Below, in pieces: positions 9,001 through 16,570 of a stretch of DNA of 38,512 nt (the first letter of the stretch is position 1; every line of letters begins with the position of its first letter). The notes under the pieces were generated by a model. The model did no database searches. It saw nothing but the letters and a program-made list of their open reading frames with translations, and had not been told where the DNA came from. Origin of the DNA: Candidatus Peregrinibacteria bacterium (GTDB lineage Bacteria > Patescibacteriota > Gracilibacteria > CAIRYL01); NCBI GenBank assembly GCA_016220175.1, contig JACRHZ010000078.1, forward strand, positions 1-38,512, read 5' to 3'. A program made the translations under genes and the position numbers.

Positions 9001-12000
9001 AAGCGACTTGATCGGTATCGGTAACACCATTAGAAAGAGAATCGAGGTAAAGACCATACGTGGTATCATCCACATCAGTAGCATTATCATCCACATTGAT
9101 CACCAAACCATAAATAGTATCAGCTCCTCCATCTCCCGTATCATCTTGGATGGTGATATTTGCCGCCATCGCTCCAGTGGTGGTAGTTCCAACATTAATA
9201 TCAAGAGCGCCGTCAGTATTGGTTGAATTCGTAGTGTCACCATCAACAACCAATGACCCTGCTGCCGTAAGGGCAACGATAGTATCCGAGGTAGCGCGGA
9301 GTTCAATAGCTTCAGCGGTTCCTACAGCGGCAACTTCTCCATCACCGGCTAAGATATGAACCCCGCCTTGATCGGCAGTGGAGGAAATAGCAATGGCATC
9401 GGCGACAGTGGAACCGGAAGAGAGACGAAGTTCCGTTGCCGCACCGACCGTAGTAATATCAAGATCTTCACCACCGGCATCACCGGTGACAGAGATATCG
9501 AGACCTCCAGCTGTGGTGGTAAGTTTCATAGCATCAGCGCCAGTGCCAGAGGAGGAGAGGAAGAGTGAAGAGTCAGTAGCGCCAGTAACTTCAAGAGTGA
9601 AATCTTCGGCTGGATTATCTGTGACAATAGAGAGAGAAGAAGTGGAACCAGTTGGAGCAACATTGAAGTCCAATTCAGTGGCTTCAATAGCGTTAGCGTT
9701 CACACGAATTGCAGTCGTAATATTGGCGGCAGATACATCAATCGCATCCACTACTCCTCCATTTACTCCAGAGGAAGTAATGATGATCGCATCCGTCACG
9801 GTCGAGGCAGCGCCTTCGGCGTTGTCGAGGGCGATGAGCGCTTCCGTGGTGGCATCAGCAGCATCATTAATATTGGTAATGACAAGTCCCCGCTGTCCGC
9901 CGGCTGCCGTGGAGGCGTTTGTCAAGTCGATATTTATTCCGGCGAGAACATCGCCCGCATGATCTCCGGTTGTGGAGACTGCCAAATTCATTCCATAGTT
10001 CGTGTCCGCGGCGGCATCAGCGCCCTGAACAAAAGTAAGAGCGACCCCATCAGTTCCAGACGTGACGGTGGCCTGACCTGAATTGTTGATCGCAACAATG
10101 TCCGCTGTGGAAGCGGCGGAAGCGGTAATATTCAGATTTTCGCCCGCCCCGAGGGTGAAGTCCACATCATTCACAAAGGTGGTAAGTCCCGCATCACTGA
10201 AAGTGACAAACGCAGTGCCGGCATCCTGAATTTCAAAATCTCCTGCTGAATTTAAGTTTATTTCTACATCTCCACCATCGGCGCTATTAGAGACGATTTC
10301 GAGAGGACCGGCAGTTGACGTCGCCAGGGTGGCAAGTTTTAGTAAGTGTTGGTCCCCGACACCGTTGGCGCCTGCAGTGGATTCAGCGATAGTAAAAGCT
10401 TTCGAGCCCGCGCTGGTGAGCGCCCAGTCCCATTCAATGGTGTTGTCCGCGTTGAGGAGGGCGGCATCATCACCCGTTGAGTTGGCGAGAAGAGCGTTCA
10501 GCGCGGTCGCGCCGCCGGAGTTATCGTCTGCCGCACATGCCCAACCACCAGCATCTGTCCATTCCAAGAGCTGCCCATCAGTACAGCCCTGAAGAAGGGT
10601 GAGCCCATCACTTCCAGTTTCAAGACCTGATGCTGATGCAGTCCCACCTGCGCCATCATTTGGAGCGAGCGTAATCGCATCGGCATCAATCATTCCAGTT
10701 GCAAGAGTAACGGCAATGTTAGACGAGCCGGCTTCAAGTAGTCCGGAAATATCAGTCGTAGTGGCAGTTAAGAGAATTTCTCCGTCAACAGTGTTGTCAA
10801 TAGTTTCTCCCTGTTCCAGAACTATATCCGCAACAGTAATATCAGCGCCTGACATATCAATACCATTGGCAAAGGAACCAGCGATAAAGACGATGCCATC
10901 ATCAACGACATCAGCCGCGGTTGCATCAGAATTGTCTAAAGCAATGAGAGCAGATGCCACTTGATCAGTATCCGCTGCGCCATTATCTAAAGAATCAATA
11001 TAGAGTCCATAAGTAGTATCATTCACATCAGTGGCATTATCATCGACTTCGATGACCATGCCGTAGAGAGTATCAGCGCCAGCATCTCCATTATCATCCA
11101 CGAGTTTTAAATTAATACCGGAAGCAGTATTTGTCTGAGTACCGACATCGATATTGAGAACACCAGTCGTTTGAGTCGTATTCGTCGTATCAGCATCAAT
11201 CGTCGCATCATTTCCAGCGCCAAAGAGGAGAGCGAGATCAGCGAATTGGACAGATGAAGTCGTGAGTACATTTTGATCCATAGAGTAAAGTTCATAAGCG
11301 CCTTGACCTGTATTAACTGTTGCGAAAGTAGGAGCAGAAGTCGTGAGGACATTCTGATCCATGCTATAAACTTCCTTCGCACCTTGCCCCGTATCAATAG
11401 TTGCACCAGTGATGGCGCCAGCTCCAGTAACTTTAAAGACAGAAGAAGGAGTATCAATAAAATCAGTAAATCCACCGCCAGCAGAGATGAAGAGGATACC
11501 ATCAGCTATTGCATCATCGGCATCAGAGTTATCAATGGCGAGAAGAGCAGAAGCCACCTGATCAGTATCTGTAACACCATTAGAAAGGGAATCGAGATAA
11601 AGACCATACGTGGTATCATCGACATCAGTGGCATTATCATCAACTTCGAGAACCATACCGTAGAGAGTATCAGCGCCAGCATCTCCATTATCATCCACGA
11701 GTTTTAAATTAATACCGGAAGCAGTATTTGTCTGAGTACCGACATCGATATTGAGAACACCAGTCGTTTGAGTCGTATTCGTCGTATCGGCATCAATGGT
11801 CGCATCATTGCCTGCTCCGAAAAGGAGAGCGAGATCAGCGAATTGTACAGATGAAGTCGTGAGGACATTCTGATCCATAGAGTAAAGTTCATAAGCGCCT
11901 TGACCTGTATTAACTGTTGCAAAAGTAGGAGCAGAAGTCGTGAGGACATTCTGATCCATAGAGTAAAGTTCATAAGCGCCTTGACCTGTATTAACTGTTG

Positions 12001-13624
12001 CGAAAGTAGGTGCGGAAGTCGTGAGCACATTCTGATCCATAGAGTAAAGTTCATAAGCGCCTTGACCTGTATTTACCGTTGCGAATGTAGGCGCGGAAGT
12101 TGTAAGAACGTTTTGATCCATGGCGTAAACTTCATACGCTCCTTGACCTGTATTAACTGTTGCAGCAGAGACGCCAAGAACACCAAAATCAACAGTAGTA
12201 ACTCCCGTAGAAGAAGTAATGGAGACTGTATTTTCCGTATCATCGAGATTAAGAGTTACCCCCTCATCAAAACCGTCTCCCATTCCGAGAAGAGATATAG
12301 CTCCATCACCATCATCACTGAGTTTTACACCAGCCGAACCAATGGCAAGAGGAGCATTTACTTCAAACCAATTATTTGCTGTATCATATTTAAATGTTTT
12401 GTCGCCATCAGCATCATTAAACGTAAGTGTTGTTCCTTGAGTTCCATCGAATGCGGCACCATCACCAACATCTCCAACGGCTGTTATATCTCCGCTTCCT
12501 CCAGGTCCTAAAGCTTCAATTTTATCTCGTACCGCATCTTTAGTCGGAACAGAATTGTCTCCATTCCATCCATTGGCATCATAGACTTCGGTCGGAACGA
12601 TTACATCTATTGAAGAAAACGTGACATTCGTAACACCAGTCGCAGAAGTTATGGAAACAGTATTTTCTGTATCATCGAGATTCAAACGAAGATCTTCATC
12701 AAAGCCATCTCCTGTTCCCGCAATAATGAGCATTCCATCTGCATCAGTATCGAGATTCACACCTGTACTATTTGAATCAATTTGGAAAGAAGCAAATTGA
12801 ACAGCATCAGAAGTCTGAACATTCTGATTCATATCGTAGAGTTCATTCGCACCTTGTCCAGTGTTGAGAGTGGCAGCCGAAATACCGATAGCTCCAAAAT
12901 CAACAGTAGTAACACCGGTAGAAGAAGTTATGGAAATAGTGTTTTCGACATCATCGAAGTTAAAAGTTAAATCTTCATCGGTTCCATTTCCCATTCCGAG
13001 AAAAGTAAGAGCTCCATCACCATCTCCTGTAAGCTTCACTCCCGCAGTACCGAGAGAGAGTCCAGGAGCTAAAGAAGACAAAATTAAATCCCCATTTGTT
13101 AGGACAGGAATTTGATTACCGCTTGCAGATTCTGAGGGAGTGAACCCTCGAACCATAGCTGCATTCAGTGCATAAGGAGAAGAAACGACTCTTTGTCGCG
13201 GACTTAGATTTTCAAAATTTACCCCGACACAAGAATTGTTTACTTGAGCCACAACTTCAACGTTCAAAAAAACGCTGTCGTTGTCTTCAAAGTTATACGT
13301 AAGAGCATCGTCTCCTGATCCAATATTCACATCAAAAATACCGTTTTTCACATTTACGGTCATTGTTGCAGGAAGCGGATTTACTAGCGGCCAAAGTTTG
13401 ATATCAGGATCGCCACCAACCGTTGCGTCGCCATAGAGAGAAAAACGGAAACAATAATCTCTCCCAGCAGCACCTCCGAGAAGATTTCCATTGCGATCTA
13501 AAATTCTCCCCTGATGATGCAATAATCTTGGAACTCCCTGAGCTGCCTGCGCCTCAGGGATATCCTTCAGCAGAGAAAGAAAAATGAAAGCGGAAGCCAA
13601 AATAGCACCAATTTTTTTATTCAT
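6023..13624 (-). CDS. Giant (2533-residue) repetitive secreted surface protein
   Basis: The signal peptide is about 1-27, with an AQA cleavage-like site. An N-terminal beta-rich region (about 28-165) contains LHHQGRILD and a LSPRQRVVSSPYALNA stretch. A very long region (about 165-1730) of Asp/Thr/Ala/Gly-rich repeats follows: NTGQGAYELYSMDQNVLTTS units of 27 residues, and larger modules containing DDNATDVDDTTYGLYLDS. Then come a CTGC motif (about 1725), a globular region, and a segment with NVADYAENYYSKDLHIEAGD (about 1885) that resembles tail-fibre self-processing domains. A predicted coiled coil (about 2150-2260), a beta-rich domain (about 2265-2408) and a Pro/Glu/Ser-rich tail of about 120 residues end it. 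There is no sortase motif or C-terminal TM. It is probably an adhesin or fibre on the cell surface; that role is inference. The middle of the gene looks more GC-rich than its AT-rich neighbours. Confidence 0.85.
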   Translation of the reverse strand: MNKKIGAILASAFIFLSLLKDIPEAQAAQGVPRLLHHQGRILDRNGNLLGGAAGRDYCFRFSLYGDATVGGDPDIKLWPLVNPLPATMTVNVKNGIFDVNIGSGDDALTYNFEDNDSVFLNVEVVAQVNNSCVGVNFENLSPRQRVVSSPYALNAAMVRGFTPSESASGNQIPVLTNGDLILSSLAPGLSLGTAGVKLTGDGDGALTFLGMGNGTDEDLTFNFDDVENTISITSSTGVTTVDFGAIGISAATLNTGQGANELYDMNQNVQTSDAVQFASFQIDSNSTGVNLDTDADGMLIIAGTGDGFDEDLRLNLDDTENTVSITSATGVTNVTFSSIDVIVPTEVYDANGWNGDNSVPTKDAVRDKIEALGPGGSGDITAVGDVGDGAAFDGTQGTTLTFNDADGDKTFKYDTANNWFEVNAPLAIGSAGVKLSDDGDGAISLLGMGDGFDEGVTLNLDDTENTVSITSSTGVTTVDFGVLGVSAATVNTGQGAYEVYAMDQNVLTTSAPTFATVNTGQGAYELYSMDQNVLTTSAPTFATVNTGQGAYELYSMDQNVLTTSAPTFATVNTGQGAYELYSMDQNVLTTSSVQFADLALLFGAGNDATIDADTTNTTQTTGVLNIDVGTQTNTASGINLKLVDDNGDAGADTLYGMVLEVDDNATDVDDTTYGLYLDSLSNGVTDTDQVASALLAIDNSDADDAIADGILFISAGGGFTDFIDTPSSVFKVTGAGAITGATIDTGQGAKEVYSMDQNVLTTSAPTFATVNTGQGAYELYSMDQNVLTTSSVQFADLALLFGAGNDATIDADTTNTTQTTGVLNIDVGTQTNTASGINLKLVDDNGDAGADTLYGMVIEVDDNATDVNDTTYGLYIDSLDNGAADTDQVASALIALDNSDATAADVVDDGIVFIAGSFANGIDMSGADITVADIVLEQGETIDNTVDGEILLTATTTDISGLLEAGSSNIAVTLATGMIDADAITLAPNDGAGGTASASGLETGSDGLTLLQGCTDGQLLEWTDAGGWACAADDNSGGATALNALLANSTGDDAALLNADNTIEWDWALTSAGSKAFTIAESTAGANGVGDQHLLKLATLATSTAGPLEIVSNSADGGDVEINLNSAGDFEIQDAGTAFVTFSDAGLTTFVNDVDFTLGAGENLNITASAASTADIVAINNSGQATVTSGTDGVALTFVQGADAAADTNYGMNLAVSTTGDHAGDVLAGINIDLTNASTAAGGQRGLVITNINDAADATTEALIALDNAEGAASTVTDAIIITSSGVNGGVVDAIDVSAANITTAIRVNANAIEATELDFNVAPTGSTSSLSIVTDNPAEDFTLEVTGATDSSLFLSSSGTGADAMKLTTTAGGLDISVTGDAGGEDLDITTVGAATELRLSSGSTVADAIAISSTADQGGVHILAGDGEVAAVGTAEAIELRATSDTIVALTAAGSLVVDGDTTNSTNTDGALDINVGTTTTGAMAANITIQDDTGDGGADTIYGLVINVDDNATDVDDTTYGLYLDSLSNGVTDTDQVASALLAIDNSDADDVIADGILFISAGGGFTDFIDTPSSVFKVTGAGAITGITLNTGQGAYELYAMDQNVLTTSTPTFASGSVLGSLTFTTNNIADSGALTIKSATTNALTLDSGTTGNVNLGTGNNAKTIAIGTGTAGNTFNIGTDNTTKDTINIGSALDDVAITGDQWSITNAGVLTVASCTGCGAGHMDLLAESTLGGAANTITLNVAAREFMNCYVSTKGNTATAITYLRFNGDSGNNYDYQLNYNIATAFVETQGLAQAQIVLDTTDTESWHGQIQVANFSDADKSMWMRANRTDASTGPDNFFGSGSWHNTAAQITSVAFLTSASTFLAGSHGWCEGRNVADYAENYYSKDLHIEAGDIVTHDPSLPAGIQKSSKPYDPQLIGAISTDPAIVLDDAIGFGEGWQYPVALAGRIPVKVNTENGPINSGDPLTSSSEPGIAMKATKAGAIIGLAMESYDGEGVGKVLTFVKTSYYNGTSVPDLISGSEEGILNADERTNTSTSILDYIVNERLKYTEDTALSEITADRVVAGLEVITPKVLAGEVATDLLSTATGTDLTIGLGPEGKLIIASLTSSADDSPNNETRTPVITFDALGNAFFAGEVTAEKVSAKSIDGLEIITEKISKISSTVDGLTSYQTWATPESVESLATLIQGLSDTSVGLDTRITALEFQTPNFATIEGLTTLSETTTTLQTNFDAESLRLDGLESRITALENGTGVNLSELSVSQSLSVTGNTTLSGGLVVNTISGIGDFLNLMTDTNLIGRPYFNADTAGFAVIQKDASQVEIPFEKEYLDPPVVTASIAMTDTEDHALQETLEQMLLTSDLRFIVTRIHSKGFTILLNKPTTSDVRFSWIALAVKNARTEMSEETYANASEPPPEDEVTSGEVTLESEHPQEVPPSQPPETTEPPPVSSEESPPEIPEGEPSTPSEPPQLENENLLSSSPNIPPEIPVEETSPVESEVPTEEPVPPMLEPETPFTSPPAESPEL
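8821..9080 (-). repeat. Diverged third copy of the long internal module of the giant gene
   Basis: This stretch closely matches 11371-11640 at the nucleotide level, at an offset of 2550 bp (850 codons): the same codons for the TDFIDTPSSVFKVTGAGAIT and DDTTYGLYLDSLSNGVTDT stretches recur. The downstream flank (about 9080-9230) is a more diverged version of the same module. Confidence 0.7.
11100..11870 (-). repeat. Long module duplicated in frame (offset 597 bp) in the giant gene
   Basis: About 170 bp starting at 11101 recur almost identically starting at 11698, an offset of 597 bp or 199 codons. Each copy encodes the GVLNIDVGTQTNTASGINLK stretch followed by NGDAGADTLYGM. Near-identity at synonymous positions points to a recent duplication or ongoing recombination. 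Confidence 0.75.
11840..12165 (-). repeat. Tandem 81-bp repeat array in the giant gene (about four units)
   Basis: The string ttgacctgta recurs at 11900 and 11981, and near-identically at 12062 and 12143, exactly 81 bp apart. Each unit encodes 27 residues of the NTGQGAYELYSMDQNVLTTS type. Another pair with 81-bp spacing is at 11303 and 11384, and single diverged units lie near 8830 and 12860. Confidence 0.9.
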
Positions 13625-13660
13625 TTTTTCGTTTGTGTTTGTTTTTTTTTGTATCGTGTA

Positions 13661-13669
13661 ATTATAGCA
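13661..13669 (-). promoter_or_regulatory. Extended -10 promoter of the giant surface gene
   Basis: Read on the minus strand, TGC-TATAAT lies about 37 bp before the ATG, giving an expected leader of about 30 nt that is A/C-rich and lacks a Shine-Dalgarno motif. No good -35 is visible, which fits an extended -10 promoter. Confidence 0.6.
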
Positions 13670-13696
13670 GAAATTTTGGCGGAAGAAAAGCGTATT

Positions 13697-13771
13697 TAAT
13701 TACGAATGAAGAAAGACGAGTTACGCAAGATATCGTTTTTACCGTAATTCATAACTCGTCTTCCGTAATTT
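13697..13771. repeat. Heptamer repeat locus 4 (inverted pair) after rlmE
   Basis: Units at 13697-13724 (taattac, gaatgaa, gaaagac, gagttac) and 13744-13771 (gtaattc, ataactc, gtcttcc, gtaattt) are near inverses and can form a hairpin with an uninterrupted 10-bp stem (agacgagtta/taactcgtct). It overlaps the stop codon of rlmE and may act as its terminator. Confidence 0.75.
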
Positions 13772-14378
13772 ACTGAAATCCTTCTCCAATCAAAAACGTT
13801 TCAAAGCTCCTGTCCCGACACGCTTTTGGCTTAAACGTTCTGGATTTTTTGAATTTTCTCTGAAATTCTCCTTTCCAAAATTCCTGAAAATCCTCACCCA
13901 CGAATATTTTGGTAATGAGATTTCCGCCTGGCTTGAGAAAACGTTTACAAAGCTCCAAAACTCTTTGATTGAGTTCGACACTTTTCCACTGATCGACATC
14001 TCTTACCCCCATGGTATTTGGAGCAAGGTCAGAAGTGATGAGATCGACTTTTTCGGGGAAGACTTTCTGAATTTCTGCCGCTACGATATCTGAAAAAATA
14101 TCTCTTTGGAGAAGGTGAATTTCTGCAATTTCTCCGGGAAATCTCTCAATTTTTTGGAGATCAATTCCGAGAATTTTCCCGTGTTTTCGCATTTTTTCGA
14201 GGAGCACTTGAAGGAAACTTCCTGGGGCAGAGCCAAGATCAATCACTTTCGCTTTTTTGGGAAGAAGATGTGGAAATTTTTCGAGAATTTCCTCAAGTTT
14301 AAAGGCGGAACGCGCACGAAACCCGCGCTTTTTGGCGAGATGGAAGTAGTGGTCTTGGGGAGAATAGGCCTTCGGCAT
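13770..14378 (-). CDS. rlmE: 23S rRNA 2'-O-methyltransferase RlmE (FtsJ/RrmJ)
   Basis: RlmE methylates the 2'-O of U2552 in the A loop of 23S rRNA, late in 50S assembly. The 202 residues match the family length. The SAM-binding motif VIDLGSAPGSF is at 45-55. The K-D-K-E catalytic set is visible as K27 (AFKL), D117 (SDLAPN), K157 (LITKIF) and E193 (SFETFL). The ATG has no Shine-Dalgarno motif. It has its own promoter at 14415-14443 and is followed by an inverted heptamer pair. Confidence 0.95.
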   Translation of the reverse strand: MPKAYSPQDHYFHLAKKRGFRARSAFKLEEILEKFPHLLPKKAKVIDLGSAPGSFLQVLLEKMRKHGKILGIDLQKIERFPGEIAEIHLLQRDIFSDIVAAEIQKVFPEKVDLITSDLAPNTMGVRDVDQWKSVELNQRVLELCKRFLKPGGNLITKIFVGEDFQEFWKGEFQRKFKKSRTFKPKACRDRSFETFLIGEGFQ

Positions 14379-14383
14379 GGGAT

Positions 14384-14404
14384 TAATTACGAATTACGGA
14401 TTGA
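14384..14404. repeat. Heptamer repeat locus 5
   Basis: Units taattac, gaattac, ggattga lie in the 5' leader of rlmE. The first two match the units at 21031-21065 and 23642-23662 on the opposite strand sense. Confidence 0.6.
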
Positions 14405-14414
14405 AAGCAAATGA

Positions 14415-14443
14415 AGTATAATGGGGATTGGGGGAAAGGTCAC
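14415..14443 (-). promoter_or_regulatory. Promoter of rlmE
   Basis: On the minus strand a -35-like GTGACC and a -10 TATACT are separated by 17 bp. The -10 lies 36 bp before the rlmE ATG. Confidence 0.55.
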
Positions 14444-14536
14444 GAGGCTAAAAAACACTTCGTATAAAAATGAATTAAGCAAAATAATAAAAAACGCAGA
14501 GAAAGTTAGTGGTTAAATTGTTAGAACTTTTTGTTG

Positions 14537-14565
14537 TTGACAAAATAATAAAAATGTTTTAACGT
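14537..14565 (+). promoter_or_regulatory. Possible promoter of the orphan methyltransferase-like gene
   Basis: A perfect -35 TTGACA at 14537-14542 is followed after 17 bp by a poor -10 (TAACGT). It lies 24 bp before the ATG. The AT-rich 14450-14588 region holds nothing else recognisable. Confidence 0.4.
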
Positions 14566-14588
14566 AAATATCACTTATAAAGCCTAAA

Positions 14589-15197
14589 ATGCCTGAAATA
14601 ATTCAAGATCCATACCAAGGCATAGAGCCCGATAGAATATGGGATCGGATGTTCTCGGGAGAAGTGGGGGGACTTGAGCAAGTCAGCCCGACTACTGGAA
14701 AAAAAGGAAATTTTTGGAGCAGTGTGCAGAATGCACTCGAAGATTCAAAAATTTCCAATAGACTTCGTGGTAATGAAATTATTGAATTAGGACCAGGAAC
14801 TTGTACACGCTTTCGAGACTATTGCGTTGAAAAAGGTGCAAGGGAATATGCAGGGGTTGATCTTTTTACCTCCTCCGATTCAATAGGGCAAGTAATTGGC
14901 TCTACTAGAGTCAGAATATTTGGTGATGACGCATATCGCTTTCTCTCCAAGAAATCTTCAGACACTGCAATTATTGCTCAATTTTTATTCCTTGCGAAGG
15001 AAATCTTTGAAGGACAATGTAAACGCATTGGCATAGAGCCAAAAACAATAGCTATGGCTCTCTCAAGAGAAATCTATCGCGTTCAGAAACATGGTGAACC
15101 TTTTATATCTTTCGGTACCGATGAATTATTTTTAGAACAACTGAAACACGCAGGGTTTGTAGGAGATGATAACGGTATATTCTTCAGAAAAGACTAA
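14589..15197 (+). CDS. Orphan class I SAM-dependent methyltransferase-like protein
   Basis: This is a 202-residue protein. Residues about 63-95 show the start of a Rossmann methyltransferase fold: IIELGPGTCTRF (motif I) and EYAGVDLF, whose Asp would bind the ribose of SAM. The C-terminal half lacks an obvious substrate-specific motif such as NPPY or DPPY, so the target is unknown. It is a single gene on the plus strand between rlmE and the BRO/DinD-like gene, in a small patch of accessory genes. The family is likely at fold level only; no specific function is claimed. Confidence 0.55.
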   Translation: MPEIIQDPYQGIEPDRIWDRMFSGEVGGLEQVSPTTGKKGNFWSSVQNALEDSKISNRLRGNEIIELGPGTCTRFRDYCVEKGAREYAGVDLFTSSDSIGQVIGSTRVRIFGDDAYRFLSKKSSDTAIIAQFLFLAKEIFEGQCKRIGIEPKTIAMALSREIYRVQKHGEPFISFGTDELFLEQLKHAGFVGDDNGIFFRKD

Positions 15198-15232
15198 CTT
15201 AAGATCAGCGATTTTTTCGCAACTGGAGCAAG

Positions 15233-15330
15233 TGTTCCCTGCGGAGCAACTTTTAAGCGAATCTGTCGTCGGAGTCCGTCGACAGAAAAATAATTCGTTT
15301 TTCCCAATTTGTAAGCCATTTTTGGGAACA
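15233..15330. other. Nested inverted repeats in the 205-bp gap
   Basis: An inner hairpin is formed by ctgtcg (15263-15268) and cgacag (15280-15285), with extra CGG/CCG pairing inside. An outer pair is tgttccc (15233-15239) and gggaaca (15324-15330). It may be a terminator for the methyltransferase-like gene or a small structured element; it has no perfect T-tract. Confidence 0.4.
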
Positions 15331-15402
15331 GTGTATTTTACCGAGCTTTGAGATTTTATTCCTGCTCACTACAATGCGCATGATGAATTTTTTCCAAAAA
15401 TT

Positions 15403-16251
15403 ATGTCCAAAAAAGAAAGTTCCATTGCGCTCTTCAATCAAAAGCAAGTTCGTCGCTATTGGGACGAAGAAAAAGAACTGTGGTACTTCTCAATCATTGA
15501 TATAATCGAAATTTTAACGGAAAGTGCCAATTCGAGAAAATACTGGAGTGTCCTAAAAGCCAGACTCAAAGAGGAAGGAAGTCAGTTGGCTACAAATTGT
15601 AGTCAACTGAAAATGATGTCCTCCGATGGCAAATATTATCTCACTGATGTGGCAGATACAGAAACGCTATTGCGTTTGATCCAATCGATTCCATCACCAA
15701 AAGCCGAGCCATTTAAACTCTGGCTTGCTCAAGTAGGATACGAACGAATTGAAGAGCATGAAGATCCCGAGCTTGCTTTTGATCGGGCGATGCGAACATA
15801 TTTGCAAAAAGGATATTCCAAAGAATGGATTAATCAGCGACTCAAAAGTATTGAAGTCCGAAAAGAGCTTACGGATGAGTGGAGAGAGCGAGGAGTTGAG
15901 AAAAAATCAGAATTTGCCATCTTAACGAATGAAATTACCAAAGCATGGGCAGGAAGAAGCGTGAAAGAATACAAAAAATTGAAGAGCCTCAAAAAAGAGA
16001 GTTTGCGCGATAACATGACGAATCTTGAACTTGTTTTAAACATGCTCGCGGAAGCAACGACAACAGAAATTTCCAAAGAGAAAAAACCACACAATTTTCA
16101 TCAAAATACACAGGTTGCGAGAGAAGGCGGACAAATTGCCGGAAATACGAGAAAAGAAATTGAAAAACACACGGGAAAAAGCGTTATTTCTTCAAAAAAC
16201 ATGAAACAATTACGAGATGCTGATATGAAAAAATTAGAAGAGGAAACGTGA
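15403..16251 (+). CDS. BRO-N / DinD-like protein
   Basis: This 282-residue protein has an N-terminal BRO/antirepressor-like domain: YWDEEKELWYFSIIDII at about 19-35, a YWSVLKARL motif, and YYLTDVADTETLL at about 84-96, where BRO domains have their substrate-like loop. The C-terminal half is helical, with a GGQIAGNTRKEIE stretch near 246 like the end of DNA-damage-inducible protein D. DinD inhibits RecA filaments in E. coli, whereas related BRO proteins are phage antirepressors; which role applies here is not clear. It stands convergent to hicBA, and a strong hairpin separates them. Good family confidence, low functional confidence. Confidence 0.75.
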   Translation: MSKKESSIALFNQKQVRRYWDEEKELWYFSIIDIIEILTESANSRKYWSVLKARLKEEGSQLATNCSQLKMMSSDGKYYLTDVADTETLLRLIQSIPSPKAEPFKLWLAQVGYERIEEHEDPELAFDRAMRTYLQKGYSKEWINQRLKSIEVRKELTDEWRERGVEKKSEFAILTNEITKAWAGRSVKEYKKLKSLKKESLRDNMTNLELVLNMLAEATTTEISKEKKPHNFHQNTQVAREGGQIAGNTRKEIEKHTGKSVISSKNMKQLRDADMKKLEEET

Positions 16252-16258
16252 AAAATAC

Positions 16259-16290
16259 ATAAAAAAACAGCGAAGTGGAAAACACTTCGC
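16259..16290 (-). terminator. Rho-independent terminator of hicBA (possibly bidirectional)
   Basis: A perfect 8-bp stem gcgaagtg/cacttcgc (16270-16277 and 16283-16290) has a 5-nt loop. Read on the minus strand it is followed by TG and seven T, the classic intrinsic terminator. It lies between convergent hicA and the BRO/DinD-like gene. Confidence 0.85.
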
Positions 16291-16337
16291 CGAGCTGGAG
16301 AAGTTATTTTTTCAGAAGTCCTTCTCTCGCAAAATCT

Positions 16338-16568
16338 CTAAATTCTCTCAAGAATTTCGAGATATTCATCATGACTTATATTGAGTATTCGTAAATTGTT
16401 ACGAATAACAAAAATTGGCAATTGCCTTTCACGTGGAATAACAACCGGTCTATTAACTCCGGATCTGTCGTAAATTCTATGATCCCCTTTTTCTCTGATG
16501 AATTTGCACCCAATAAATAGCAAAAACTTCTCAAATTTTTTCCAAGATATGGGTGTAATTCTGGGCAT
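16338..16568 (-). CDS. hicA: HicA-type mRNA interferase toxin
   Basis: HicA toxins are small dsRBD-fold RNases that cleave mRNA. The 76-residue length is typical. The family core appears as KKFEKFLLFIGCKFIREKGDH at about 10-30, followed by RIYDRSG, with His30 in the expected catalytic position, then VVIPRER. The ATG comes 2 bp after the stop codon of hicB, so the two genes are translationally linked and the antitoxin is made first. A strong terminator follows. HicBA pairs act in persistence or phage defence. Confidence 0.85.
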   Translation of the reverse strand: MPRITPISWKKFEKFLLFIGCKFIREKGDHRIYDRSGVNRPVVIPRERQLPIFVIRNNLRILNISHDEYLEILERI

Positions 16569-16570
16569 AA

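Noticed and set aside
8438-9226. Ser/Ile-rich plus-strand ORFs opposite the giant gene
   Set aside because: They mirror the Asp/Thr/Ala repeat codons of the giant gene and have no independent features.
11840-12165. CRISPR array suggested by regular 81-bp spacing
   Set aside because: The repeat is an open coding frame with no unique spacers; it encodes tandem 27-residue units.
16249-16251. TGA read as glycine (SR1/Gracilibacteria code)
   Set aside because: TGA stops the BRO/DinD-like gene just before its terminator, and TGA also closes trxA at its normal end.
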